Below, in pieces: positions 35,922 through 44,465 of a stretch of DNA of 64,000 nucleotides. The DNA comes from DASUBV01 sp036501025 (lineage in GTDB: Bacteria > Actinomycetota > Actinomycetes > Streptosporangiales > Streptosporangiaceae): contig DASYBB010000116.1 in NCBI GenBank assembly GCA_036501025.1, positions 3,455 through 67,454 on the forward strand, read 5' to 3'. Position 1 is the first letter of the stretch. The number at the start of each line of letters is the position of its first letter. The notes under the pieces are model-generated. The model was not told the DNA's origin and made no database searches. It saw only the letters and a list, made by a program, of their open reading frames with translations. The position numbers were made by a program, and so were the translations under genes.

Positions 35922-36661
35922 GGGCCGGCGGCCGGTGCTGGCAGCGCCGGCGGCCGGGGCCCGGATCGGCCCCCCGCCGCCGGCAGCAGGCCCCGGCTCG
36001 CCGCCATCAGGCCCCCGTCGCCGGCATTAGGCCCTCGTCGCCGGCATTAGCCCTCGGTCACCGGCACCAGTCCCCGGCTCGTCGGCGGCTCGGCGGCTCG
36101 GCCGCTCGGCGGTGGCAGTGTCAGGCCGAGGCCCCTGCGGCCAGCGAGACGCAAGGAAGCGGATGGCAGCCCGGTGGTCTCCGGCAGGGCGGAAGCAGCG
36201 GCCGCCCGGCTCCGGGAACGACATGGGCGTGAGATTACTGCTGCTATGGCAGCAGCGACTCTACGTTCATGTCGTTGCCGCCGCGGGCCGGCAGCCGACG
36301 CCGCGATGCGCCAAGGCAGCGCCCGCGCACCGTTGTCCCCGTCAGTCACCTCATCCCCGCGGGAAACGCGGTCACCGCGCCCGGAGCTCGTCGCCGTGGC
36401 GTCGGGTTGGCACGCGCCCGATCGCCAGTGCCAGCGGGACGGCATAACGCGGCGCGATCATCGAAACCCTCCTCGCCGGGCGGGGCGCGCAGGGTATCGC
36501 CTGATATGTCGGCGGGTGTTAGCTTGACGAAGAGGACAGCTTCCTAAAGCAGGGCGGGCGCACATGAGAACCTGCGGAACTCGACTCCCCGGCCGCGCAT
36601 TACGGCGGAGCCGGAACGGCGGGCGCGCGCCGCGCACAGCGGTCGGCGGCCGCCGGTCAGC
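35922..36661 (+). other. Long intergenic region without a convincing gene
   Basis: About 740 bp separate the amidase from the first RiPP gene. The region holds a tandem repeat (35987-36087), a 7-bp hairpin CTGCTGC/GCAGCAG at 36238-36255 and a possible short coding unit at 36564-36665. Open frames of 100-plus codons exist on both strands but have no recognisable similarity and no consistent ribosome sites. It may hold the promoter for the radical SAM gene at 36662. Confidence 0.5.
35987..36087 (+). repeat. Degenerate 20-bp tandem repeat, about five units
   Basis: Units run approximately 35987-36007, 36008-36027, 36028-36047, 36048-36067 and 36068-36087. The common pattern is TAGGCCCTCGTCGCCGGCAT with point differences and one 21-bp unit. 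Lies just downstream of the amidase stop, in no supported gene. Confidence 0.7.
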
Positions 36662-36665
36662 GTGA
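36564..36665 (+). CDS. Possible short leader ORF, translationally coupled to radical SAM gene
   Basis: An ATG at 36564 opens a 33-codon frame beginning 'MRTCGTRLPGRALRRSRNGG' and ending TGA at 36663-36665, which overlaps the GTG start of the radical SAM gene (36662). AGGGCGGG lies upstream. It is Arg-rich, has one Cys and contains a rare TTA (codon 13). Could be a leader peptide or chance. Not recognised. Confidence 0.3.
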   Translation: MRTCGTRLPGRALRRSRNGGRAPRTAVGGRRSA

Positions 36666-38629
36666 GCCCGCCCGGCGCCGACGCCGCGCGGAGTCCTGAC
36701 GCCGTGCGGGATCCTCACGCCGTGCGGGATCCTGACGGCGCGCGGGGGGCTGGCGGGGCGCTGCGGGTGGCGCTGGTGAACATGCCGTGGGCCCGGGCCG
36801 AGGTCCCGTCCATCCAGTGCGGGCTGCTGAAGGCGGGCCTGGAGCGACGCGGCTACCCGGCTGACGTGCACTACCTGAACCTGGAGCTGTCGGCCCTGCT
36901 CGGGCCGCAGCCCTACCGCGCGGTCATGTCCCTGCGGGCCGACCGGTCGCACCTGCTCGGCGAGTGGCTGTTCAGCACCGCGGCGTTCGGCCGCCAGGAT
37001 GACGGGTCGGACTACTTCGCGGCGGTCCTGGGCGAGGACTCAGGCCTGGAGTTCTCCCCGGTCGAGCTGCTGCGGCTGCGTGACGAGGTACTGCCGGGGT
37101 GGCTCGACCGGGTGGCGGCCGAGGACCGGTGGCAGCCGTACGGCGTCGTCGGCTTCACCTCGACCTTCGAGCAGAACGTGGCGTCGCTGGCCCTGGCCCT
37201 CCGGCTGAAGGACCGGTACCCGGCCCAGGTCAACGTTTTCGGCGGCGCCAACTTCGACGGCGAGATGGGCGTCGAGTACGTCCGGGCCATCGACTGGATC
37301 GACTACGCCGTGATCGGCGAGGGCGACCGGGCCCTGCCTGAGCTGGTGCAGCGCCTGGCCGACGGCCAGGACGCGGCCGGCGTGCCGGGGGTGTGCCACC
37401 GGGGCGCCGGCCTGGCCGTCACCGGGAAGCAGCCCGCGCCGCAGGTCGCGGACCTGGACTCGCTGCCGGCGCCGGACTACGAGGAGTACTTCGCGGCGCT
37501 GGCCCGGCTGGGCCGCGAGGCCGTCCTCGGCCCGGCCCGGCCGCACCTGCTGTATGAGTCGTCGCGGGGCTGCTGGTGGGGCGAGAAGCATCACTGCACG
37601 TTCTGCGGCCTCAACGGCAGCGGCATGAAGTACCGGGCCAAGTCGGCGCAGGCCGTGATCCGCGACATCCGGGACCTGACCGCCCGGCATCACGTCCTGA
37701 CCATTGACGCGGTGGACAACATCCTGGACATGTCCTACTTCCGGTCCGTGCTGCCCGCGCTGCAGGCGCAGGCCTGGGACCTGAGGATGTTCTACGAGGT
37801 GAAGGCCAACCTGACCGCCGACCAGCTGCGCCTGCTGCGGGGCGCGGGGGTCGCGACGATCCAGCCCGGCATCGAGAGCCTGAGCACGCACGTGCTGGGC
37901 CTGATGCGCAAGGGCAGCACGATGCTCATCAACCTGCGGCTGCTGAAATGGGCGCAGGCCTACGGCATCGAGACCGTGTGGAACATCCTGACCGGGTTCC
38001 CCGGCGAGACCGACGAGGACTACGAGCGCCAGATCGACCTCATCCCCTCGCTGCACCACCTGAACCCGCCCGGCGGCTGCGGCGCCATCTGGCTGGAGCG
38101 GTTCAGCCCGTACTTCTTCGACTCCGCGTTCCCCATCCGGGACGTGGCGCCCAGCGCGGCCTACCGGCACGTCTATCCCCCGCCCGTCCGGGCCGACCAG
38201 ATCGCCTACTACTTCGACTACGTCGCGGGCGACACCGCCTCCCCCGCGGTCCGGGCGCGGCTCGGCGAGGCCGTGCGGGACTGGCAGGCGCGGTGGGCGG
38301 CCGGGCGCCGGCCGGAGCTGCGGTCCGAGCGCGGGCCGGGCTGGCTGCGGATCGCCGACACACGCGGCCCGCGCTACCGGGAGGCCGTGCTCGACGACTG
38401 GCGGGCCGGCGCCTACGAGCACTGCGGCCGCACCGCGCACTCGGCGGCGGCGGCGCTCGCGCGGCTGCACGCGGACGGCGCGGACCAGGTCACCGAGCGG
38501 CGGCTGCTCAGCTTCCTGCGGTCATGCGTCGCCGAACGGCTCATGGCGGAGGAGGACGGTCACTACCTGAGCCTGGCCATCCCGGCCGGGACGGGCGAAG
38601 CGACGGCCGGGCCGGCAGCGCCAGGGTGA
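36662..38629 (+). CDS. B12-binding radical SAM RiPP maturase, copy 1
   Basis: 655 residues. After a variable N-terminal 35 residues, 'LRVALVNMPWARAEVPSIQC' begins a cobalamin-binding Rossmann domain. The radical SAM motif reads 'SRGCWWGEKHHCTFCGLN', with Cys at 304, 312 and 315 (spacing CX7CXXC), which I associate with the RiPP maturation radical SAM protein 1 family, members of which are predicted peptide C-methyltransferases. 'YEVKANLTADQLRLLRGAGV' and 'QPGIESLSTHVLGLMRKGST' are in the barrel. The C-terminal 100 residues look like a winged-helix tail. It converges on copy 2. Confidence 0.85.
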   Translation: MSPPGADAARSPDAVRDPHAVRDPDGARGAGGALRVALVNMPWARAEVPSIQCGLLKAGLERRGYPADVHYLNLELSALLGPQPYRAVMSLRADRSHLLGEWLFSTAAFGRQDDGSDYFAAVLGEDSGLEFSPVELLRLRDEVLPGWLDRVAAEDRWQPYGVVGFTSTFEQNVASLALALRLKDRYPAQVNVFGGANFDGEMGVEYVRAIDWIDYAVIGEGDRALPELVQRLADGQDAAGVPGVCHRGAGLAVTGKQPAPQVADLDSLPAPDYEEYFAALARLGREAVLGPARPHLLYESSRGCWWGEKHHCTFCGLNGSGMKYRAKSAQAVIRDIRDLTARHHVLTIDAVDNILDMSYFRSVLPALQAQAWDLRMFYEVKANLTADQLRLLRGAGVATIQPGIESLSTHVLGLMRKGSTMLINLRLLKWAQAYGIETVWNILTGFPGETDEDYERQIDLIPSLHHLNPPGGCGAIWLERFSPYFFDSAFPIRDVAPSAAYRHVYPPPVRADQIAYYFDYVAGDTASPAVRARLGEAVRDWQARWAAGRRPELRSERGPGWLRIADTRGPRYREAVLDDWRAGAYEHCGRTAHSAAAALARLHADGADQVTERRLLSFLRSCVAERLMAEEDGHYLSLAIPAGTGEATAGPAAPG

Positions 38630-40631
38630 GGTAGCGGCCCCCCTCGGTGACCGCGAGCCGCTGGGTGACGCACGCCTCCAGGAACCGGCGCGCGGCGGCG
38701 GCGCTGACCTCCCCGGCGCCCTCCCCGGCCCCGGCACTCGCCCCGGCCGTGGCACCGTCCGCGGGGGCGGCACCGTCCGCGGGGGCGGCACCGTCCCCGG
38801 CGGCGGCGCCGTCCGCGGCGGCGGCCAGGCGGGCCACGGCACGCTCGGGCGACAGCGCGGTGACGCCGCACAGCTCGTAGAGCGACGCCCGCCAGCCGCG
38901 GAGGGTCGCGCGGCGGATCTCCCCCGACCGGGTGTCGGTCAGCACGGCGAAGCCCGGTCCCCGGCTCATGGTCAGGGTCGGCGGCAGGCCCGGGCCGCGG
39001 GCGGCCGCCCGCCATTCCTGGACGGCCTCATACAGCTGCCGCATCGACCGGGCCGACGCGCGGGACCGGGCCTGGTACTCGAAGAAATAGGCGATCTTCG
39101 CGTGATCAATGCCGGCGACGGGATAGACGTGCGGATAGGACCGGGCCGGGCGGGTCGGCATCAGGCCGAGGCCGGGATCCTCGAAGAACGGGCTGAACCG
39201 CTCCAGCCAGATCCGCCCGCAGCCGCCGGGCGGCGCCAGGTGATGCAGCGACGGCAGCAGCTCGGCCTGCCGGCGGTAATCCTCGTCGCATTCACCGGGA
39301 AATCCCATCAGCACATTCCAGACGACGCGGATGTCATAGGCCGTCGCCCATTTCAGGAAGCGCACGTTGAGCAGCATGTCCGTGCCCTTGCGCATCAGCT
39401 CGAGCACATGACTGGACAGGCTCTCGATTCCGGGCTGGAGACCGGAAATTCCCGCCCGGCGCAGCGCCAGCAGCTGATCAGGCCGGGTGTTCGCCTTGAT
39501 CTCGTAGAAGATGTCGTAGTCATTTCCCGCCGCCGTGAGCAGCGCGGCCAGCGTCACCGCGTAGTCGGGCGCGATGATGTCATCCACCATGTCGACCCGG
39601 AGGGTCTCGTGCCGGCTGGTCAGGTAGGCCAGCTCGCGCGCGGTGCGGCCGGCCGACTTGGCCCGGAAGGCCATCCCGGCGTCATTGAGCCCGCAGAAGG
39701 TGCAGTGATGCTTCTCGCCCCACCAGCAGCCCCGCGACGTCTCCATCAGCAGGTGCGGCCGGCCGCCCTCGGACAGCTGGTCCCAGCCGAGGCGCTTGAG
39801 GGTGGCGTAGTACGCGTCGTAGTCGGGCATCGGCAGGGCGTCGAGATCACGGATGCGGGCCGCCCGCGGCGGGACGCCGTCTTCCCCGGCCGCCTGCCGG
39901 GCGGCCCGGCACAGCACGCCGGGAATGGGCCGCCGCGGCTCGCCGGCCGCCAGGGCGCGGACGAGCTCGGGCAGGGCGCTGTCCCCCTCGCCGGACACGA
40001 CGTAGTCCAGCCAGGGCAGGCACCGCTGGTACTCCGCGCCCATCGTCCCGTCGAAGTTGGCCCCGCCGAACACGAGCGGCACCTGCGGGCACCGCTCGCG
40101 GATGGCGCGGGACAGCGCGAGGCTCGCGCAGTTCTGCTCGAAGCAGCTGCTGAACCCGACCAGGAGGTAGTCGTCCCAGCTGATGCCCGCGCAGGTGTCG
40201 GCGACCCAGCGGGGCAGGATGTCGTTGCGGAGCTCCTGCATCTCCCGGAACGAACTGCCCGCGGCGGCCAGGTAGGCCGACAGGCCGCGGCTGTCGCGCC
40301 AGTACGCGGTGTCGTCGCCGGCCTCGCCGAAGGCCGCGACGCCGAACAGCCACTCGCCCAGCAGGTTCCGGCGGTCGGCCCGGTAGCTGGAGACGGTCCG
40401 GTACCGGCGCGCCCCGATGGCGGCCGCGCACTCGAGGTTGAGGTAGTGCACGTCGACCCGGACGCCCAGCTCGGCCAGCTCCGCGGCGAGCAGGCCGCAC
40501 TGCAGCGAGGGCGTGCCGACCTCGTCCCAGGGGGCATCGATGAGCGCGACCCGCAGCCCGGCCGGCAGCGGCGCGGCGGGGCGCGGCGCGGGACTTCGCC
40601 CGGGCCCCGGCAGCATCACCTCCGCGCCCAT
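38541..40631 (-). CDS. B12-binding radical SAM RiPP maturase, copy 2
   Basis: 696 residues, paralogue of copy 1 over its whole length: 'LRVALIDAPWDEVGTPSLQC' opens the B12 domain and 'SRGCWWGEKHHCTFCGLNDA' carries the radical SAM Cys residues 302, 310 and 313. ATG 40631 overlaps the GT4 stop by one base (TGATG), so it is the last gene of the precursor operon. The C-terminal part holds a four-unit Ala/Gly/Asp-rich insert encoded by 18-bp repeats before the winged-helix-like tail. Its 3' end overlaps copy 1 by 89 bp, convergently. Confidence 0.85.
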   Translation of the reverse strand: MGAEVMLPGPGRSPAPRPAAPLPAGLRVALIDAPWDEVGTPSLQCGLLAAELAELGVRVDVHYLNLECAAAIGARRYRTVSSYRADRRNLLGEWLFGVAAFGEAGDDTAYWRDSRGLSAYLAAAGSSFREMQELRNDILPRWVADTCAGISWDDYLLVGFSSCFEQNCASLALSRAIRERCPQVPLVFGGANFDGTMGAEYQRCLPWLDYVVSGEGDSALPELVRALAAGEPRRPIPGVLCRAARQAAGEDGVPPRAARIRDLDALPMPDYDAYYATLKRLGWDQLSEGGRPHLLMETSRGCWWGEKHHCTFCGLNDAGMAFRAKSAGRTARELAYLTSRHETLRVDMVDDIIAPDYAVTLAALLTAAGNDYDIFYEIKANTRPDQLLALRRAGISGLQPGIESLSSHVLELMRKGTDMLLNVRFLKWATAYDIRVVWNVLMGFPGECDEDYRRQAELLPSLHHLAPPGGCGRIWLERFSPFFEDPGLGLMPTRPARSYPHVYPVAGIDHAKIAYFFEYQARSRASARSMRQLYEAVQEWRAAARGPGLPPTLTMSRGPGFAVLTDTRSGEIRRATLRGWRASLYELCGVTALSPERAVARLAAAADGAAAGDGAAPADGAAPADGATAGASAGAGEGAGEVSAAAARRFLEACVTQRLAVTEGGRYLTLALPARPSLRPSRPGWPGSGSDRPPPP
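38751..38822 (-). repeat. Four 18-bp tandem repeats inside radical SAM copy 2
   Basis: Units 38751-38768, 38769-38786, 38787-38804 and 38805-38822 share GGCACCGTCCGCGGGGGC with few differences and encode a Gly-Ala-Ala-Pro-Ala-Asp pattern between the barrel and C-terminal tail. Length is a multiple of three, so the reading frame is kept. Copy 1 has no such insert; it is a likely slippage hotspot. Confidence 0.75.
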
Positions 40632-42769
40632 CAGCGGCCGGCCGGCACGAGGCGGAGGGCCGCCGCGACCCGCGGCTGCGGGTAGCAGGTCCACCGGATG
40701 AGCCCGGCCCGGGCCAGGCCGTCCAGCAGCGCGGTCAGGCGGGCCTCGGGAATCCCCGTCTCCCGGGCCAGGACGGCGGGCGTCCGGGTGCCGTCGGCCT
40801 GGCGCAGGACCGCGTGCACGAGCGGGCTGGCCAGGAAGACCCGGCCCTCCAGCGCCTGGTCCTTGACGACGACGACCGCGCAGTCGCGATCCGCGGGGAC
40901 GGCGGGCGCGGCGGGCGAGGTGTCGCCGGGCCGGGCGCGCAGGACTGTCTCGCGCCGGCTGAGCAGGAACCGCACCGCCGCGGGCGGGTACACGCGGAGC
41001 CGGATCATGGCCGCGGACTGCGGGCAGGCGGCGTAGCTGCCTTCCGCGTCGGTCCAGCCCCCGGCGCGGGCTACCGCCGGCGGGAGGGCGCCGTCCGGCT
41101 CGCCGGGCGGCGCGGCGCCGTCCGGGGACCCGGTGTCGCAGGCCAGCCACAGCAGGTCCGCCTCGGCCTGCACGGTCTGCCACCGGGCATCGTCGCGGTG
41201 CCGGGCCATCGCCTCGTCCACGAGGGCGACGAGCCGGGCCGGCCCGGTCTCGGCCGGCGTTCCCGCGAGGCGGGCCAGCCAGTCGTCGCTCTCCTGGAGG
41301 GCGACCGCGACCAGGCCGGGGGCGTAGCGGGCCAGCAGGCCGCGGGCCAGGCCCGCAGCGTCGTCGTCAGCCGTCCCGGCCGGGGCGGCAGCACCCGCCA
41401 GGGCGGCAGTGCCTGCCGGGGCGCGAGGGGCAGCCGAGACGCCAGCCTCTGCCGGCACACCGGCGTCTGCCAGCACGCCGGGTCCGGCCGAGGCGGGGAC
41501 ACGGGGGCCGGCCGAGACGGGAAGCGCCGCGGCGAAGGCCTCGATCCGGCTGATCACGCCGTCGAGCTCACGGCGGGCCTCCGCGACCAGGCCGGGGACG
41601 GCCGCCGGCCGCTCGCCGGACGCGGCCGCGAGCGCGGCGGCCAGGCCGCGCCGCAGCTGGCTGCCGTCGCGCGGGTCGGGGACCGTGGTGATGGCGGGCG
41701 CCGACTGCAGCGGCGCGGCGAGCTTGCCGGTCACCTCGCCGGAGGCCAGGACCGGGACACCGCAGGCCAGGACCTCGCGCATCAGCGACGGGCCGTGCTG
41801 CGGGATCGGGAAGCCGTGCTCCAGGACCGCGATCACGTCGCAGGCGCGGATGAATTCCGGGACCCGCCAGTGCGGGAGGAAGGGCAGCGTCCAGACGTCC
41901 CCGGCCAGGCCCAGCGAGTCAATGGCCTGCCGGACTCGCGGCATGAGGATCCCGCCGCCCATCATGACGATGGCCGGGCGGCGCCCGGGCCTCATCGCGG
42001 CTACCGCTTCCAGCAGCGCCATCGTTCCCTTAGGCCGGCCTACTTTCCCGTACTGCCCGAGGATCGGCCGGCCGGCGTCCAGCGGGGCGCGGCTGGTGAT
42101 TGCCGGGCAGCCGAGCCCGGCCATGCGGTCGATCGCGGCCTGGATGCCGAGGGCGGTGCCGTACGGGGCGAAGGACTCGGGCATGAAGGAGACGGCGGGC
42201 CCGTCGATGAGGCGCGCCGCGGGAATGCCGAAGCCGGCCAGGGTGTCGCCGTTGGCGATGATGCCGCCGGCCTCGCGCAGCACCTGGCGGTAGACCGGGC
42301 CCAGCTCCGGGTTCTTCATGAGCGCGTAGCGGTCGCTGCCGGCGTGGCGCGTCACGAACGGCACGCCGGTGACCCGGCTCGCGTAGGCGGCCGCGATTCC
42401 GTAGGGCTGCAGGTAGTAGGAGAGGATGAGGTCGCTGCCACGCCGGCGGACGGTCTCGGCGGCGAGGCTGGCCAGCCGCTCGGACGCCGGGTTGCCGGCC
42501 GGGATGTGATGCCACCGGCCCTCGTCCCACGGGCTCGTCCACACGACGTCCAGGCGGCCGCCGCCAGGGAACCGGCCCTGCAGCAGGCCCAGGTCCGCGG
42601 CCTCGAGCCAGATCCGGTAGCCGGGCTCCACCTCGGCGGCGTTGGTCACGACCGTCACGTCGTGGCCTTTCTCGGCCAGCGCCCGGCACAGCCAGTAGCT
42701 CTGGGCGCTGACCCCGCCCTGGATGGGCGGGTACTTGACGACGGCGCAGATTCTCACGTCACCCGCCAT
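40631..42769 (-). CDS. GT4 glycosyltransferase with C-terminal PqqD-like winged helix
   Basis: 712 residues. Residues 1-400 are a GT-B family 4 glycosyltransferase: 'YPPIQGGVSAQSYWLCRALA', 'FVTRHAGSDRYALMKNPELG', 'GQYGKVGRPKGTMALLEAVA', 'CDVIAVLEHGFPIPQHGPSL'. A Pro/Ala-rich linker follows (about 445-490). The last 100 residues, 'FLASPLVHAVLRQADGTRTP' and 'LARETGIPEARLTALLDGLA', resemble a PqqD/RRE winged helix that binds RiPP leaders. ATG 42769 overlaps the MNIO gene by 11 bp. Probably glycosylates the peptide or supplies leader recognition. Confidence 0.75.
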   Translation of the reverse strand: MAGDVRICAVVKYPPIQGGVSAQSYWLCRALAEKGHDVTVVTNAAEVEPGYRIWLEAADLGLLQGRFPGGGRLDVVWTSPWDEGRWHHIPAGNPASERLASLAAETVRRRGSDLILSYYLQPYGIAAAYASRVTGVPFVTRHAGSDRYALMKNPELGPVYRQVLREAGGIIANGDTLAGFGIPAARLIDGPAVSFMPESFAPYGTALGIQAAIDRMAGLGCPAITSRAPLDAGRPILGQYGKVGRPKGTMALLEAVAAMRPGRRPAIVMMGGGILMPRVRQAIDSLGLAGDVWTLPFLPHWRVPEFIRACDVIAVLEHGFPIPQHGPSLMREVLACGVPVLASGEVTGKLAAPLQSAPAITTVPDPRDGSQLRRGLAAALAAASGERPAAVPGLVAEARRELDGVISRIEAFAAALPVSAGPRVPASAGPGVLADAGVPAEAGVSAAPRAPAGTAALAGAAAPAGTADDDAAGLARGLLARYAPGLVAVALQESDDWLARLAGTPAETGPARLVALVDEAMARHRDDARWQTVQAEADLLWLACDTGSPDGAAPPGEPDGALPPAVARAGGWTDAEGSYAACPQSAAMIRLRVYPPAAVRFLLSRRETVLRARPGDTSPAAPAVPADRDCAVVVVKDQALEGRVFLASPLVHAVLRQADGTRTPAVLARETGIPEARLTALLDGLARAGLIRWTCYPQPRVAAALRLVPAGR

Positions 42770-44432
42770 GCCGGACGGAAAGGAGGTGGTTGCTGAGCGC
42801 CAGCCGGAGCAGGCGCGCCCGCGGGCCGGACAGCTCGCCCCGGTACCGGGACGGGCAGGCCAGCACGGCCAGCTCGGCCGGGCCGAGGCGGAACACCGAG
42901 CGTTTCCCGGCCGGGGACACGCCGATGGCCAGGCACAGCGCGCCCGCGTGGGCGGCGGCCAGCGCGCGCAGCGAGGACAGGCTGGGGGCGGCCTCGGCCA
43001 GGAGCTCATCGCGGACCCGGACGGCGTCGAACGGCAGCGTGACCAGCCGCGTCGGCTCCCGCCGGACCAGCTCGGCCTGCGGGCAGAGCACCAGCCCGGC
43101 GGCGTCCCGGTCGGCGTGGTTGCAGCCGCAGCCCGGGCGGCCGGGAGCGGCCGGGGCGCGGTCCGCGGCCTGCCCGGCCAGGAAGAGCTCGGACTCCAGG
43201 TCGGCGAGCGCCGCGAGCTCCGGGGCGCCGAGCTCGCCGGCCAGGTCGGCCGCGTACCGCCGGAACTGCTCGGCCTCGGCCGCCCGCACGCCCAGCTCGT
43301 CCTCCAGGGCGCGCAGCCGCGGCCGCTGCCGGAAGAAGGCGCGGCCCGCGGCCTGCCGGGAGCCGGCCGCGCTGCCGGCCACCGCCAGGGTGGCCGGGTA
43401 GGCCCCGGCGATGAACCCCATCCGGCTGGCCGCGGCGTCGTCGAGGAACGCCCGCAGGCGGTCGCCGGCGGGGGCCGGCCCGGTGCCGGCCACGTGCTCG
43501 CCCAGCCGCCGCTCCAGGTCGGGCTGGGAGGAGGCGGCGAGCCGCTCGGCCGGCCGCGCCGGGCCGCCCAGGCCCGGCCCGGTGCCGCCCGGCCGCACCC
43601 GGCCGGGCGATTCGAGAATGGCCCGGGCGCGGCTCAGCTCGCCGAGCAGCGGCTCGAGGTCGGCCGGGAAGCGCGCGTCACGCTCGAGCAGGACGCCCTT
43701 GAGCTCAGTCCGCCGGCAGACATCCGCGAGGAGGTCCCAGACGTGCTCGCCGACCGGCTGGTCGTGGGTGTCGATGAGGTAGCCGTCCTGCCACCGGCCG
43801 CCGGCCAGGTGCACCTGGACGACCCGGTCCAGATCCAGGCGGCGCAGGAACGCGCGCGTGTCCCAGCCCGTGCACAGGCACCGGCTGTGCAGGTTGGCCA
43901 GGTCGAGCAGGATGCCGCAGTCGGCCTGCGCGGCGATGAGGTTCAGGAACGCCGGCTCGTCCAGGTCGCCGCCCGGGTCCAGCAGGCTGGCGACGTTCTC
44001 GAGCAGCATGACCGCGCCGGCGGCCGCCTGGAGCGCGCGGACCCGGTCCGCGATCCGGGCCGCCGTCGGCCGGTCCCGGAACGGGGGCATGAACGCGCCG
44101 AGGGTGACGCGCGGCAGCCGGTTGAAGGCGAGGTGATCCGAGAACCACGGCGCGCCCGCCGCGCGGGCGACCTCGGCCACCCCGGCGGCATACCCGTCCG
44201 GCGGGCCGTCCGCGGAGCCGACCGACAGCTCGAGACTGTGCGGAATGCAGGGAAAGACGCCGGTCAGCGCGGACAGCCGCGCCGTCCGCCGGCCGTCCAG
44301 CGGCATGAACTGATCGCTGATGACTTCCAGCCAGTCAATCCGGTCGGCGGCGGCGAGAATCTGATCATGCAGGGCGGCCCGGTAACCCAGGCCAGCACCA
44401 AGTACCGGGAGCTCAGCCTTGGAAAATGACAT
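42759..44432 (-). CDS. DUF692 (MNIO) peptide-modifying oxidase with long C-terminal extension
   Basis: 557 residues. Residues 1-280 are a DUF692/multinuclear non-haem iron oxidase: 'IDWLEVISDQFMP', 'PHSLELSVG', 'FSDHLAFN', 'LLENVASLL', 'CGILLDLANLHS', 'VVQVHLAGG', 'LIDTHDQPVGEH' and 'LLERDARFP' place the His, Asp and Glu metal ligands in the usual order. The remaining 270 residues have no assignment I trust; a segment 'PGCGCNHADRDAAG' has three Cys/His. Characterised relatives remodel Cys, Asp or Asn in RiPP precursors. Starts 33 bp after the precursor peptide stop. Confidence 0.8.
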   Translation of the reverse strand: MSFSKAELPVLGAGLGYRAALHDQILAAADRIDWLEVISDQFMPLDGRRTARLSALTGVFPCIPHSLELSVGSADGPPDGYAAGVAEVARAAGAPWFSDHLAFNRLPRVTLGAFMPPFRDRPTAARIADRVRALQAAAGAVMLLENVASLLDPGGDLDEPAFLNLIAAQADCGILLDLANLHSRCLCTGWDTRAFLRRLDLDRVVQVHLAGGRWQDGYLIDTHDQPVGEHVWDLLADVCRRTELKGVLLERDARFPADLEPLLGELSRARAILESPGRVRPGGTGPGLGGPARPAERLAASSQPDLERRLGEHVAGTGPAPAGDRLRAFLDDAAASRMGFIAGAYPATLAVAGSAAGSRQAAGRAFFRQRPRLRALEDELGVRAAEAEQFRRYAADLAGELGAPELAALADLESELFLAGQAADRAPAAPGRPGCGCNHADRDAAGLVLCPQAELVRREPTRLVTLPFDAVRVRDELLAEAAPSLSSLRALAAAHAGALCLAIGVSPAGKRSVFRLGPAELAVLACPSRYRGELSGPRARLLRLALSNHLLSVRHGG

Positions 44433-44465
44433 CTCACTCCGCTGACTGGGCCAGTGCGGCTGGAA

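Noticed and set aside
36047..36527. Overlapping frames of 110-130 codons on both strands between amidase and RiPP genes
   Set aside because: Compositionally shadow-like, no conserved motif, several frames open at once. No gene claimed.
38751..38822. Tandem repeats as a CRISPR array
   Set aside because: Units are 18 bp without spacers, in frame inside a coding gene.
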